Assembly: GCF_025950235.1 (NCBI RefSeq)
Contig: NZ_JAPDDT010000003.1
Coordinates: forward strand, 1 to 64,000
DNA: 64,000 nt
Direction: 5' to 3'
Source of the DNA: Luteolibacter arcticus
Lineage (GTDB): Bacteria > Verrucomicrobiota > Verrucomicrobiia > Verrucomicrobiales > Akkermansiaceae
Shown here piece after piece: positions 26,273-36,521 of this stretch. The notes beneath the pieces were generated by a model. It searched no databases, was not told the DNA's origin, and was given only the letters and a program-made list of their open reading frames with translations. Each line of letters opens with the position of its first letter. The first letter of the stretch is position 1. A program made the position numbers and the translations under genes.

Positions 26273-27856
26273 TCACAGATGCCCTTCCTGCACGCCGGGT
26301 GCGATGATCTCGTTCGAGAGCTTGTTGTGGAACTCGAACAAGTCCGTCCGCCGGTCGGTCACGGGCGTGACGCTGCCATTCAGGCGTGAACGATAGAGGT
26401 CCGTGATGTCGAGGTCGGTGACGAGCATCGTCTCCACGTTCGCATCGGCCTCCGCCTGGATGCCATCGCGGGCGAATTCGAAATCGCTCGGGGTGAACAC
26501 CGCCGCGCGGCCGTAGTGAATGTCCATCGCCGGCACGTCCGGCAGGTTTCCCACCACGCCGGCGGTGGCGACGAAAATCTGGTTCTCGATCGCCCGCGCC
26601 GCGGCACACAGGCTGACGCGCAGGTAGCCTTGGCGATTGTCCGTGCAGTACGGGATGAAGAGGATCTCCACACCACGATCGGCCAGATAGCGCGCCGCTT
26701 CCGGGAACTCCACATCGTAGCAGATCAGCACGCCGATCTTCGCCTTCGGCGTCTGCAGCACGATCAGCGAATCACCACCGGAAATGCCCCACCAGGTTTT
26801 CTCCGACGGCGTGATGTGCAGCTTCGGCTGCGACGCATAGGTGCCATCCGGCTTGAAGATCATCGAGGTGTTTTCCAAGCGCCCGTCTGGCTGCGGCACC
26901 GGGTGCGAGCCCGCGATGAGATACAGCCCCTGCTGGCGCGCGAGGCCGCTCATCAGCTCGATGAATTGCCCCGTGTATTCCGAGAGCTTGCGGATGCCTT
27001 CGCGCGAGCCGAGCGGTTGAAGCGCACTCAGCAACTGCACTGTTAGAAACTCGGGGAACAGGACGAACTCCGCGCCGTAGTCCTCACCGGCGGTCTCGAC
27101 GAAGTAACGGATCTGCTTGGCGAACTCGTCAAAGTCCGCGATCTTCCGCATCTGATACTGCACGCAGGCGACGCGCACCTTGGTCGATTGCTCGGCGGGT
27201 GCCTGGTAGTCCTGGTTGATCCATTCGATCAGCGCGGCGTGGTCTCGCGAGCGATGGTCGTGGAGGTAGTTCGGCATAATGCCGCGCACCGCGAAGCCCT
27301 GCTTGATCTGGAAGCCGAGCACCGGATCGGCGATCTTCCCATCCTGCACCTGCCAGACGTATTCCTCCGGGGTGAGTCGTCCGGCGTGTTCGTCATAGTG
27401 CCACAGCCGCGCCCCGGCGAGGATGCGGCGCAGATTGAGGCGGCGGCACAGGTCGCGCCGCGCGGCATAGAGCGCGGCCCCGATGCCGAACTTGCGGGCG
27501 TCCGGATCGACATATACGTCGGCCCCGTAGAGCGTGTCGCCCTGGGGGTCGTGATTGTAGAAATAGCCGGCGTCGGTGATGCCGTCGTAGGTGTGCTTCC
27601 GCAGCGGATTGCGGCCCAGTGAGACGATCAGCGAGGAAGCCGCGCCAAGGATCTTGCCATCCTTCTCCGCGATGAGCTGGCCCTCGGGAAACACGTGGAG
27701 GTGGGAGCGCAGGTGCTTTTCGTTCCACGGCCCGCCGGCATCATTCGGCTGCGGGAAGCAACGGCGATGCAGCGCCAGGATCGCCGGGATGTCGGCAACG
27801 GTCGGATTGCGGACAAGGACGGTTCCCAGCTTGGTCTCGTGGTCTTTCGGCGGCAC
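26273..27856 (-). CDS. GNAT acetyltransferase fused to carbon-nitrogen hydrolase
   Basis: This is a protein of about 527 residues. The N-terminal GNAT domain (about 14-200) has the acetyl-CoA loop region ARKFGIGAALYAARR. The C-terminal nitrilase-superfamily domain has Glu269 (LFPEFLT), Lys345 (QPKLHI) and Cys379 (LICYDVEFPE), the complete catalytic triad. The fusion is a recurrent bacterial architecture; substrate and reaction remain unassigned. The start is uncertain: GTG at 27856 fits the domain start best, while ATG at 27922 would add 22 partly hydrophobic residues. Confidence 0.85.
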   Translation of the reverse strand: MPPKDHETKLGTVLVRNPTVADIPAILALHRRCFPQPNDAGGPWNEKHLRSHLHVFPEGQLIAEKDGKILGAASSLIVSLGRNPLRKHTYDGITDAGYFYNHDPQGDTLYGADVYVDPDARKFGIGAALYAARRDLCRRLNLRRILAGARLWHYDEHAGRLTPEEYVWQVQDGKIADPVLGFQIKQGFAVRGIMPNYLHDHRSRDHAALIEWINQDYQAPAEQSTKVRVACVQYQMRKIADFDEFAKQIRYFVETAGEDYGAEFVLFPEFLTVQLLSALQPLGSREGIRKLSEYTGQFIELMSGLARQQGLYLIAGSHPVPQPDGRLENTSMIFKPDGTYASQPKLHITPSEKTWWGISGGDSLIVLQTPKAKIGVLICYDVEFPEAARYLADRGVEILFIPYCTDNRQGYLRVSLCAAARAIENQIFVATAGVVGNLPDVPAMDIHYGRAAVFTPSDFEFARDGIQAEADANVETMLVTDLDITDLYRSRLNGSVTPVTDRRTDLFEFHNKLSNEIIAPGVQEGHL

Positions 27857-27930
27857 GAGGGTAAGAGAACCCAGAAACCACAGGCCAGAAACTAGAAAAT
27901 GCGAGGAGGTGCCCCACTCCATGGTTCCCC

Positions 27931-28050
27931 CGATCCCGGAGGGATCACAGCGAGTAGCCGGTGGTCGCAGCCGCGCAGCGGCGAAGACCACCGGATCCAA
28001 GGCGCGCGCGAAAAGAATCCCGGAGGGGATTCCAGCCGGGCCGGAAGCAC
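27931..28050. repeat. Intergenic palindromic element with GATCCC/GGGATC and CCGGTGGTC arms
   Basis: A hairpin GATCCCGGAGGGATC is followed by CCGGTGGTC, a GCCGCGCAGCGGC hairpin, then GACCACCGG, and later ATCCCGGAGGGGAT. The nested symmetry is that of a folded repeat element and no gene is supported. It lies upstream of the GNAT-nitrilase gene and its left part overlaps that gene's possible upstream start. Confidence 0.55.
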
Positions 28051-28257
28051 CTCGCGGCGTCTAACAATTTTCACCACGCCGGAGTGAGCACGAGGATGCC
28101 ATCCGCGTCCGCCATTCATACCCGGCTTGAACCCCCATCCGGGGTTCCCTTCCTGCTGGCATCCATCCGGGGGTGGCGCTGCGCTTACCCCCGGCTACTA
28201 GCTGCTTTCCCTCCGGGAAAGTTGAGGCCGGATATCCGATCCGAGGTTTTGCAACAG

Positions 28258-28391
28258 TCTGGTGACACCGTCCCTACGGATCGCAAAAACGCAGGCACTA
28301 CTCCGCATCGTAAGCGCATTGGTGACAATGCGGAAGCACCGGAGGAGTCCGCTTTCGGGAACTACTCCGCGGTGTCACCACCGCCCCTACC
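28258..28391. repeat. Repeat family C, copy 1
   Basis: The core (28305-28390) reads GCATCGTAAGCGCATTGGTG, ACAATGCGGAAGCACCGGAG and later ACTCCGCGGTGTCACCACCG. It matches 35560-35648 closely over about 85 bases. Internal symmetry (GCATTG/CAATGC and GGAGTCCGC...ACTCCGC) suggests a folded RNA or DNA. Confidence 0.75.
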
Positions 28392-28404
28392 ATGGAAAAT
28401 AGTA

Positions 28405-28433
28405 AAGCCCCGCCGGATGAACCAGCGGGGCTT
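28405..28433 (-). terminator. Intrinsic terminator of ahcY
   Basis: On the minus strand AAGCCCCGC, an 11-base loop and GCGGGGCTT are followed by TTACTATTTT, 44 bases after the ahcY stop codon. Stem and T-rich tail fit Rho-independent termination. Confidence 0.7.
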
Positions 28434-28476
28434 CCTTGAATCTTCAGTGCGGCGTGAGGCCGCACTTCAGCGCTTC

Positions 28477-29895
28477 TCAATAGCGGTAGTGATCCGCCTT
28501 GTACGGACCTTCCACCGGCACAGTGATGTAGTCAGCCTGCTCCTGGGTGAGCTTGGTCAGCTTCGCACCCACCTTCGCGAGGTGGAGGCGGGCCACTTCC
28601 TCGTCGAGCTTCTTGTCGAGCACCTTCACTTCGCCGGGCTTGTAGGTGTCCTTGTTCTTCCAGAGGTCGATCTGGGCGAGCGTCTGGTTGGTGAAGCTGT
28701 TGGACATCACGAAGCTCGGGTGGCCGGTGGCGCAGCCGAGGTTCACCAGGCGGCCTTCGGCGAGCATGTAGATGCTGTCGCCACTCGGGAAGGTGTACTT
28801 ATCCACCTGTGGCTTGATGTTCGTGCGCGTCACGCCGGGAGCGGCGTTGAGCTTGTCGATCTGGATCTCGTTGTCGAAGTGGCCGATGTTACAAACGATC
28901 GCCTGATCCTTCATCTTCTCCATGTGCTCGAGGCGGATGATGTCGAAGTTGCCGGTGGTGGTGACGTAGATGTCGCCCCAGCCAAGGGTGTCCTCGACGG
29001 TCAGCACGCGGAAGCCTTCCATCGCGGCCTGCAGCGCGCAGATGGGGTCGACTTCGGTGACGACGACCTGGGCGCCTTGGCCGCGGAGCGCTTGGGCACA
29101 ACCCTTACCGACATCGCCGTAGCCGCAGACGACACCGACCTTGCCGGAGATCATCACGTCGGTGGCGCGCTTGATGCCATCCACCAGCGACTCGCGGCAG
29201 CCGTAGAGGTTGTCGAACTTCGACTTGGTAACGGAGTCGTTCACGTTGATCGCAGGCACGAGCAGGGTGCCGGCCTTCGCCATCTGATAGAGGCGGTGGA
29301 CGCCGGTGGTGGTCTCTTCGGAGACACCCTTCCAGTCCTTCACCATCTTCGCGAAGATGCCGGGCTGCTCGGCATGGATCTTCTTGAGGAGGTCCTTGAT
29401 GACCTTTTCCTCAAGCGAGCCGGACGGGGTGTTGACCCAATCGGAGCCATTCTCCAGTTCGTAGCCCTTGTGGATGAGCAGGGTGGCGTCACCGCCGTCA
29501 TCGACGATGAGTTCCGGGCCGAGGCCGGCCGGGTTGACCAGCGCCTCCCAAGTGCACCACCAATATTCCTCAAGCGTCTCGCCCTTCCAAGCGAACACCG
29601 GGATACCAGAAGCAGCAATTGCGGCAGCAGCGTGGTCTTGCGTCGAGAAGATGTTGCAAGAGACCCAGCGGACCTCGGCACCAAGGGCGACCAGAGTTTC
29701 GATCAAGACAGCCGTCTGGATCGTCATGTGCAGCGAGCCCATGATGCGGACGCCCTGCAGCGGCTTCTCAGGACCGTACTTTGCACGCGTCGCCATCAGA
29801 CCGGGCATTTCATGCTCGGCGATTTCGATTTCTTTCCGGCCGAATTCCGCAAGCGAAATATCGGCGACCTTATAGTCAGTGAAGGTAGTGGACAT
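28477..29895 (-). CDS. ahcY: Adenosylhomocysteinase
   Basis: The 472-residue protein is full length for the family. The NAD-binding motif [17 protein letters not shown] is present, with substrate residues in [15 protein letters not shown] near the N-terminus and C-terminal KADHYRY that closes over the cofactor of the neighbouring subunit. It hydrolyses S-adenosylhomocysteine to adenosine and homocysteine and keeps methyltransferases free of product inhibition. It lies downstream of metK on the same strand, separated by a 103-base gap mostly filled by a palindrome, so it may be co-transcribed or have its own promoter. Confidence 0.97.
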   Translation of the reverse strand: MSTTFTDYKVADISLAEFGRKEIEIAEHEMPGLMATRAKYGPEKPLQGVRIMGSLHMTIQTAVLIETLVALGAEVRWVSCNIFSTQDHAAAAIAASGIPVFAWKGETLEEYWWCTWEALVNPAGLGPELIVDDGGDATLLIHKGYELENGSDWVNTPSGSLEEKVIKDLLKKIHAEQPGIFAKMVKDWKGVSEETTTGVHRLYQMAKAGTLLVPAINVNDSVTKSKFDNLYGCRESLVDGIKRATDVMISGKVGVVCGYGDVGKGCAQALRGQGAQVVVTEVDPICALQAAMEGFRVLTVEDTLGWGDIYVTTTGNFDIIRLEHMEKMKDQAIVCNIGHFDNEIQIDKLNAAPGVTRTNIKPQVDKYTFPSGDSIYMLAEGRLVNLGCATGHPSFVMSNSFTNQTLAQIDLWKNKDTYKPGEVKVLDKKLDEEVARLHLAKVGAKLTKLTQEQADYITVPVEGPYKADHYRY

Positions 29896-29917
29896 GGTAT
29901 TGTATTTTCGAATTTTT

Positions 29918-29992
29918 GACCGCGGATGTCGCGGATGGCACGGATGAAGAATCCAATATCTTCATCCGCGAAATCCGTGTGATCCGCGGTTC
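29918..29992. repeat. 75-base palindrome between metK and ahcY
   Basis: The left arm GACCGCGGATGTCGCGGATG (continuing CACGGATGAAGA) and the right arm TCTTCATCCGCGAAATCCGT (continuing GATCCGCGGTTC) are near-perfect inverse complements, centred on ATCCAATA. It fills most of the intergenic space and must be passed by any metK-ahcY transcript. It could be an attenuator/processing site or simply a dispersed repeat. Confidence 0.75.
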
Positions 29993-29998
29993 ATTCAG

Positions 29999-31168
<1,170 letters not shown>

Positions 31169-31175
31169 GAGCGGG

Positions 31176-31214
31176 TCAAATTTCGTATCGTCAAATCGCG
31201 ATGGGTTGATGTAT
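31176..31214. promoter_or_regulatory. Candidate operator between metK and the ArsR-type regulator
   Basis: The 56-base divergent spacer contains TCAAAT twice (31177 and 31190), the perfect palindrome ATCGCGAT (31197-31204), and TTGATG at 31208-31213. TCAAATCGCGAT...TTGATG makes an imperfect inverted repeat of TCAA/TTGA arms around ATCGCGAT. ArsR-family dimers bind such symmetric sites. Assignment as operator is inference from position and symmetry. Confidence 0.45.
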
Positions 31215-31224
31215 CCGTCTGTCC

Positions 31225-32145
31225 ATGCCGTCAATGCTGAAATCCCTGAAGCTGCTCACCGACCCCACGCGGCTGCGGATCCTGCTGCTTTTGGACGCGG
31301 AAGCGCTGAGCGTGGCAGACTTGCAGGAGCTGCTCGGAATGGGCCAGAGCCGGATTTCGACGCAGCTCTCACAGCTCAAAGGAGGCGGCTTGGTGACCGA
31401 CGAGCGCAGCGGGAAGCACAATTTCTACCGCTCCGAAATGGGGCCGGACCTGCTGAAGCTTGCGAAAGAGGCGGCCAAGGAGCTGCCGGAGGTCGAAAAG
31501 GACCTGTCAGCCCTCCGCCACCTGCAGCGCAAGCGCCGGGACAAGACCCGGGCCTATTTCGACGAGCTGGCCGGGCGATTCGGGAAGGACTACGTGCCCG
31601 GCCGCTCTTGGAAGGGACTGGCGGAGGCGCTCCTGAAAGTGACCAACCAGGGCGTGGTCGCCGACCTCGGCGCAGGCGAGGGCACGCTCGCCCAGATGCT
31701 CGCGCGCCAGGCCGAGCGAGTGATCGCAGTGGACTTGTCGCCGAAGATGGTCGAGTTCGGCAGCGAGCTGGCCCGACGCCACGAACTCCCGAATTTGGAA
31801 TACCGGCTCGGCGACATCGAGGACCCACCGCTGGACGATGCCTCGGTGGATCTCGCCTTTCTCAGCCAAGCCCTCCACCACGCCGGCACGCCGGAGAAGG
31901 CGCTCCAGCAGGCATTCCGGATCGTGAAGCCCGGCGGCCGGCTGGTGGTCCTGGATCTACTCCAACATACGTTTGAACAAGCACGCGAGCTGTATGCTGA
32001 CGTGTGGCTCGGCTTCAGCGAGGGCGAGCTGGCGGCCATGCTGGAGAAGGCGGGCTTCGCGGACATCGAGACCGCCGTGGTCGACCGCGAGCCGGAGCCC
32101 CCTCATTTTCAAACGCTGCTTGCCGTGGCGAAAAAGCCCGCGTGA
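31225..32145 (+). CDS. ArsR-family regulator fused to SAM methyltransferase fold (SahR-like)
   Basis: The 306-residue protein has an N-terminal winged helix (about 1-75: [14 protein letters not shown] and [18 protein letters not shown]), a linker helix, and a class I methyltransferase domain with SAM/SAH loop [10 protein letters not shown] (145-154) and a [11 protein letters not shown] motif. No ArsR metal-binding cysteines are present; the protein contains no Cys. ArsR-methyltransferase fusions adjacent to methionine-cycle genes correspond to SahR, which senses S-adenosylhomocysteine in Proteobacteria. Divergent placement beside metK and ahcY supports that role here. An enzymatic role cannot be excluded. 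Confidence 0.8.
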   Translation: MPSMLKSLKLLTDPTRLRILLLLDAEALSVADLQELLGMGQSRISTQLSQLKGGGLVTDERSGKHNFYRSEMGPDLLKLAKEAAKELPEVEKDLSALRHLQRKRRDKTRAYFDELAGRFGKDYVPGRSWKGLAEALLKVTNQGVVADLGAGEGTLAQMLARQAERVIAVDLSPKMVEFGSELARRHELPNLEYRLGDIEDPPLDDASVDLAFLSQALHHAGTPEKALQQAFRIVKPGGRLVVLDLLQHTFEQARELYADVWLGFSEGELAAMLEKAGFADIETAVVDREPEPPHFQTLLAVAKKPA

Positions 32146-32161
32146 CGATCGGCTGAAACGG

Positions 32162-33064
32162 GTGTTGGTTCGGCGCGTGTTTCGACTCTTCGTCCTCTCC
32201 GTCTCGCTCACTACGCTGTCGTGTAAAAGCTGGCAACCGGCTGACTCCCCAGTAACAGCCGAGTTACCGACAGCTGACCCGAATCAGTCGCTTGAAGCAC
32301 TTGATGGAAACGAATTAGAGCCAGATCGCAAACGTTCGATTGAGGCATCCTCTCCGGGAGTTACTCACAATCTACTAACACCATCCACAAGCCGACCATC
32401 CTTCGCACCGGTTGCGCTTCAAACAATGGTTGCCGGTATTCAATTCATCGCCGTCGCCTTCGACAGCCGCACGCATCGCCTCACCATCGCCGATCAGGAC
32501 GGTGGTCCCGGATCGCGTTGGGCGGACGCCGCCGCGGCGGGACGGGAACTCGGCGGGATCGCCGCGGTGAATGCCGGCTTCTTCACACCGGAGGGCAAGC
32601 CGCTCGGACTGGTCGTAACTGGCGGGAAGCGTGTTGGCTCGATCAACCGCGCCTCCTCGCTCGGCGCGGGGATGTTCGTCGGCGGCAACTCCCCCGCCCT
32701 GCAGCGGCGGGAGCAGGGGAACGGCGCTTCGGAGGTCCTGCAAAGCGGCCCCTTCCTCGTTGAAAACGGCCGCCTGATCTCCGGCCTCAGCCAAGACAGC
32801 TCGACCGCCCGCACGATCGTCGGCTGGGATGGCGGGCAGGGCTGGTTCATCGCCCGGACGGGTGCTTGTTCGCTGGCTGGTCTCGGACAGGCGCTGGCCG
32901 CGGCGGAATTGGGAGGGGTGAAAGCCCGCACGGTCCTCAATCTCGACGGCGGCCGCTCGTCCGATCTTTGGGTGTCATCCTCAGTCCCTGGCGGACCCAT
33001 TTCCCAACGCCCGTTCTGGAACAAGCCGGTGCGGAATTTCCTCGTGCTCGTGCCCCGCAACTGA
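32162..33064 (+). CDS. Lipoprotein of the phosphodiester glycosidase (NAGPA) family
   Basis: The 300-residue protein starts at GTG (32162; GTG 32177 also possible) and has a lipoprotein signal ending TTLSC. Residues of about 22-95 are a low-complexity linker of lower GC and different codon use. The catalytic domain then follows with AAVNAGFFTPEGKPLGLV, SGPFLVENG, VGWDGGQGWFI and NLDGGRSSDLWV, the conserved motifs of NAGPA-like phosphodiester glycosidases. These proteins act on glycan phosphodiesters outside the cytoplasm; the exact substrate is unknown. Confidence 0.82.
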   Translation: MLVRRVFRLFVLSVSLTTLSCKSWQPADSPVTAELPTADPNQSLEALDGNELEPDRKRSIEASSPGVTHNLLTPSTSRPSFAPVALQTMVAGIQFIAVAFDSRTHRLTIADQDGGPGSRWADAAAAGRELGGIAAVNAGFFTPEGKPLGLVVTGGKRVGSINRASSLGAGMFVGGNSPALQRREQGNGASEVLQSGPFLVENGRLISGLSQDSSTARTIVGWDGGQGWFIARTGACSLAGLGQALAAAELGGVKARTVLNLDGGRSSDLWVSSSVPGGPISQRPFWNKPVRNFLVLVPRN

Positions 33065-33233
33065 GCGGATTGGAAAATTGGTTCGCATATATGAAATTTC
33101 ACCAGACCGCGAGATCATCGTCGCGATCCGTTGAAATCAGGCACATTTCCGTGTGTCAGGATTGCCCTTGGACAGTCCGGCGGGGGAGTGCTAGTCGTCT
33201 GCCGCTAGCCAAGGTCGCCATCCCCCGAAGCCT

Positions 33234-33596
33234 ATGAAACCCCTCTTTTGCGCCATTGCCGCCCTGTCGTTTGCGTCCTGCGCTCAAGTCAGTCACTTGA
33301 AGACCGCCACGGTCGGCGGTTTTTCGAAGGTTTCCGGCGGTCTCGCCAAGGCCGGCGATGCGACCAAGGACTCCTTTGCGAAGCTCATGCCGGCCCGCAT
33401 CCCGGTCGTCGAAGTGCGTGAGAAGGACCTCAAGGAATTGAAGACCGGCGAGCAACAGGCTCTGGCATTTGAAAAGACCCGCCGCAACCGGTTCTGGGGC
33501 ATGTTCAGCGGTCCCGTCGATTTCCAAGAGCCAGCGCTGCCTTCCGATGCCGGCAGCATGGATGGTGAATTGCTTCCGCCTCCTCCGGTGGAGTGA
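33234..33596 (+). CDS. Small lipoprotein of unknown function
   Basis: The 120-residue protein has a lipoprotein signal with lipobox FASC (Cys16). The mature part contains an amphipathic helical region (VGGFSKVSGGLAKAGDATKD), a KTRRNRFWGMFSGPVDF motif and a Pro-rich end (PPPPVE). I do not recognise a family. It is 170 bases from the upstream gene and probably has its own promoter. Confidence 0.65.
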   Translation: MKPLFCAIAALSFASCAQVSHLKTATVGGFSKVSGGLAKAGDATKDSFAKLMPARIPVVEVREKDLKELKTGEQQALAFEKTRRNRFWGMFSGPVDFQEPALPSDAGSMDGELLPPPPVE

Positions 33597-33670
33597 TTTT
33601 CGCGGACTCCGCGAAATTTTCGGTCGTTTTTCTAAACCCAAGGAGGGACGGCCACATTCAGAAAGTGTCC

Positions 33671-34288
33671 ATGAAACCCAAAACCCTCCCCTGCATAGCA
33701 CTCATCGTGCTCGGCACGCTCTCCGTTGCTTCCGCAGCGTCCGGCATTTTCGGAACTGGCACCGTGCTCGGCGTCAACGGAACCAAGACGCTCTACGCGA
33801 CGACGTTACTGAATGACAGCCGTCACGCCCCGATCAATGTCACTCCCCCGACTTTGGATCTGGATGGCATCCCGTCGTCGGTCGGCACCTTCAACCCCAC
33901 TGTCGGTGATACCTTGGTGCTGCGCGGAGGCGAAATGCTGACCTTCAAAAACGGCACCGACGACATCACGGGTGCCACGATCCACTACCGCATCGACGGC
34001 GGTTCGTTCCAGACATTCAACCTCTCGTTCAATGAAAACCTGAATGGGAGCGACCAGCGTTGGTACGGAGAAGGAGCCAACGTCAATTTGCTCACTGGTC
34101 TCAGCAATGGGAATCACACGCTGCAGGTGTTTTACACCGCGCCATTCACTTTCACCGGCGGTTCGGGCACCCACACCATCAACAACGGCACCGCCAACTA
34201 TTCGTTCAATTTCACCGTGGTTCCCGAGCCCGCCACGGCGCTGCTGGGTTCCTTCGGCCTTCTGGCATTGCTTCGCCGCCGCAAGTAA
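33671..34288 (+). CDS. PEP-CTERM exported protein
   Basis: The 205-residue protein has an N-terminal signal peptide (1 to about 24) and a C-terminal sorting signal: VPEPATALLG, a short hydrophobic helix, and LLRRRK at the very end. PEP-CTERM tails are cut by an exosortase (EpsH/XrtA type) and the proteins are exported with extracellular polysaccharide. The body is beta-rich with many Asn, Thr and Gly. No exosortase gene lies in the window. Confidence 0.85.
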   Translation: MKPKTLPCIALIVLGTLSVASAASGIFGTGTVLGVNGTKTLYATTLLNDSRHAPINVTPPTLDLDGIPSSVGTFNPTVGDTLVLRGGEMLTFKNGTDDITGATIHYRIDGGSFQTFNLSFNENLNGSDQRWYGEGANVNLLTGLSNGNHTLQVFYTAPFTFTGGSGTHTINNGTANYSFNFTVVPEPATALLGSFGLLALLRRRK

Positions 34289-34309
34289 CCCTCCTCGCAA
34301 CCTCCTTGG

Positions 34310-34343
34310 AAAAAGCCCGGCCGATTCCTCCGCCGGGCTTTTT
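34310..34343 (+). terminator. Intrinsic terminator after the PEP-CTERM gene
   Basis: AAAAAGCCCGGC, a ten-base loop, then GCCGGGCTTTTT form a perfect stem ending in a T-run followed by CATTTTC. It is 21 bases after the stop and is the clearest Rho-independent terminator in the window. Confidence 0.88.
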
Positions 34344-34412
34344 CATTTTCACCGGCGCGCCTTCATTCGGACGTTGGCAAGCCGCCGGGCATGCCCTACC
34401 CCTCGCCCCGCC

Positions 34413-35534
34413 ATGCTCAAAGCCGGAATCGTCGGACTCCCGAACGTCGGAAAATCCACCCTCTTCAACGCCGTCACCCGCTCCCGCAAGGCGGAGGCTG
34501 CGAACTATCCCTTCTGCACGATCGATCCGAATGTCGGCATGGTGGTCGTGCCCGATTCCCGGCTCGCCGTGCTTTCGAAGATCTCCGGCTCGCAGAAGCT
34601 GGTGCCCACCGCGATCGAGTTCGTCGATATCGCCGGCCTCGTCAAAGGTGCCTCAGAAGGCGCCGGCCTCGGCAACCAGTTCCTCGCCAACATCCGCGAG
34701 ACCGATGCCATCGTGCAGGTAGTCCGCTGCTTCGAGAATGACGATATCATCCACGAGCTCGGCACCGTCGATCCGATCCGCGACATCGAGATCATCAATG
34801 CCGAGCTGATCCTCGCCGACATCGCCGCCATGGAGAAGCGCCGCGTCTCCCGCGAGAAAAAGGCCAAGAGCGGCGACAAGGAATCCAAGGTCGAGGTCGA
34901 GCTCATCGACAAGCTGCTGCCGCACCTGAACGACGAGAAGCCCGCGCTCACCCTCCAGCTCAGCGATGCCGAGCGCGAGGTGATGAAGGATTTCTTCCTG
35001 CTCTCCGACAAGCGCACCATCTTCGCCTGCAACGTCGCCGAGGACGAACTCGCCGCCGCCCAGGCCGACCCCGACTCCCACCCGATGGTTGCCAAGGTCC
35101 GCAAGTTCGCCGCCGAAGCGCACGGTGCCGAGGCGGTCGTCATCTCCGCGAAGATCGAGGAGGAACTCGTGGATCTCACCCCTGAGGAAGCCACCGAGCT
35201 ACTCGCCGACATGGGCATCTCCGACTCCGGCGTGTCCTCTCTCATCCGCGCCGTCTATCACCTGCTCGGCCTGCGCACCTACCTCACCACCGGCGTGCAG
35301 GAAACCCGCGCCTGGACCATCCACGAAGGCGACAAGGCCCCCGCCGCCGCCGGCGTCATCCATACCGACTTCGAGCGCGGCTTCATCGCCGCCGAGGTGG
35401 TCCACTACGACGACCTCGTCGCCGCCGGCACCAAGCACGGCGCCAAGGAAGCCGGCAAGCTGCGGATCGAAGGCAAGGAATACGTCGTGAAGGATGGCGA
35501 CGTGATCGAGTTCCGCTTCAACGTGAGCAAGTAG
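34413..35534 (+). CDS. ychF: Ribosome-binding ATPase YchF (Obg family)
   Basis: The 373-residue protein has a P-loop GLPNVGKS (8-15), the G3 motif [10 protein letters not shown], a coiled-coil insert with [16 protein letters not shown], and a C-terminal TGS domain ([11 protein letters not shown] to the end). YchF/OLA1 prefers ATP because of its altered G4 motif and binds 70S ribosomes. ATG at 34413 is chosen because the sequence [15 protein letters not shown] is the family's normal N-terminus. It is followed by repeat family C. Confidence 0.96.
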   Translation: MLKAGIVGLPNVGKSTLFNAVTRSRKAEAANYPFCTIDPNVGMVVVPDSRLAVLSKISGSQKLVPTAIEFVDIAGLVKGASEGAGLGNQFLANIRETDAIVQVVRCFENDDIIHELGTVDPIRDIEIINAELILADIAAMEKRRVSREKKAKSGDKESKVEVELIDKLLPHLNDEKPALTLQLSDAEREVMKDFFLLSDKRTIFACNVAEDELAAAQADPDSHPMVAKVRKFAAEAHGAEAVVISAKIEEELVDLTPEEATELLADMGISDSGVSSLIRAVYHLLGLRTYLTTGVQETRAWTIHEGDKAPAAAGVIHTDFERGFIAAEVVHYDDLVAAGTKHGAKEAGKLRIEGKEYVVKDGDVIEFRFNVSK

Positions 35535-35559
35535 GCTCACGGATCGTAGGCAGGCCTCA

Positions 35560-35648
35560 GGATCGTAGGCGCATTGGTAACAATGCGGAAGCGCCGGAGC
35601 ACTCCGCCTTCAGGGAGCACTCCGCGGTGTCACCACCGCGGCTACCGC
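35560..35648. repeat. Repeat family C, copy 2
   Basis: It reads GATCGTAGGCGCATTGGTAA, CAATGCGGAAGCGCCGGAGC and CTCCGCGGTGTCACCACCGC. It matches 28305-28390 with scattered substitutions, same orientation. GGATCGTAGGC also occurs just upstream at 35541. Confidence 0.78.
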
Positions 35649-35720
35649 CGCGATGACAAAACGCCCTGCAACTTCTTTCCGGGTGCGAAGGTTTCATCCC
35701 GTTGGATCTTCAAACCAGCC

Positions 35721-36521
35721 ATGAAACCAAAATCCTTGCGATTCATCCCCTTCTCTCTGGTCCTGCTCGCCACCGTCACGGCTCAGGAAACTACTCCGGT
35801 AACGCCGGCCGAGCCACCCGCGACGCCGGAGCAGCCGCCCGCCGTGAATCCCGCGGCGGACCTGACCGCTGCCGCGGAGAAGTTGGCAGCGGCCACCAGT
35901 TACGCGTGGAGCCAAACGACCTCCTTCGGTGGCAATTTCGGCGACCGCACGACCTCCGGCAAAAAAGGCAGCGGCGGCTACCTGCTCGTCACGATGCCGG
36001 GCCGCGACCAGGAGTTCCAAGTGCTTTCCCGCAAGGGCAAGGCCGCGATGCAGCGCGATGGCGCATGGATCGTCCCCAATCCCGATGGCGAGGAACAAGG
36101 CGCCGGCCGCTGGGTCGCTCGGATGGTGCAAAACCTCCGCGAACCGATCACCGATGCGAAGGATCTCGCCGCCAAGGCCAAGGACGTGAAGCTCGAGAAC
36201 GGCAGCTTCCGCGGATCACTCGATGAAGCTGCCGCAAAAGAGCTGATGTCCTTCCGTGGAATGGGACGTCGCGGCGGTGGTGGGGGCGGCGGTGGGGGTG
36301 GCGGCGGAGGCACGCCGCCGGAAGTCACCGGGGCCAGCGGTTCCGTCACCTTCACGGTCACCGATGGCGTGCTGACCGGCTATGAGATGACGCTGACCGG
36401 GCGCATGAATTTCAATGGCGAGGACCGCGATGTGAATCGCACCACCAAGGTCTCCTTCACCGGGGTTGACTCGACCACCTTTGACATCCCGGAAGCTGCG
36501 GCAGGCTTGCTTGCGGAATGA
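35721..36521 (+). CDS. Secreted protein with a polyglycine tract
   Basis: The 266-residue protein has a signal peptide (cleavage after TVTAQ, about 22), a Pro/Thr-rich linker, a central domain with SYAWSQTTSFGGNFGDRTTS and a C-terminal beta-rich domain. A run of about 13 Gly lies near residues 186-198 between GMGRR and TPPEV. I do not recognise a family; the overall shape resembles outer-membrane lipoprotein carrier-type folds, which is a weak guess. The Gly tract is encoded by GGN codons and could vary in length by slippage. Confidence 0.65.
   Translation: MKPKSLRFIPFSLVLLATVTAQETTPVTPAEPPATPEQPPAVNPAADLTAAAEKLAAATSYAWSQTTSFGGNFGDRTTSGKKGSGGYLLVTMPGRDQEFQVLSRKGKAAMQRDGAWIVPNPDGEEQGAGRWVARMVQNLREPITDAKDLAAKAKDVKLENGSFRGSLDEAAAKELMSFRGMGRRGGGGGGGGGGGGGTPPEVTGASGSVTFTVTDGVLTGYEMTLTGRMNFNGEDRDVNRTTKVSFTGVDSTTFDIPEAAAGLLAE

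Larger units (their letters stand above)
28001..28476. other. Repeat-rich gap between the GNAT-nitrilase gene and ahcY
   Basis: About 475 bases without a supported gene hold at least three kinds of palindrome. These are the tail of the element at 27931-28050, hairpins such as ACCCCCATCCGGGGTT near 28131 and CCGGGGGTGG...ACCCCCGG near 28167-28194, repeat family C at 28258-28391, and the ahcY terminator hairpin. It looks like a landing zone where several repeat families have accumulated. Confidence 0.65.

Noticed and set aside
27961-29919. 652-codon open frame opposite ahcY
   Set aside because: It is antisense to a fully conserved ahcY; long open frames on the opposite strand are expected at this GC content, and the translation has no domain.
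29896-29998. Possible SAH or SAM riboswitch upstream of ahcY
   Set aside because: The space is almost wholly occupied by one simple palindrome; I could not find the conserved junction sequences of known SAH or SAM riboswitches. The metK spacer of 56 bases is too short.
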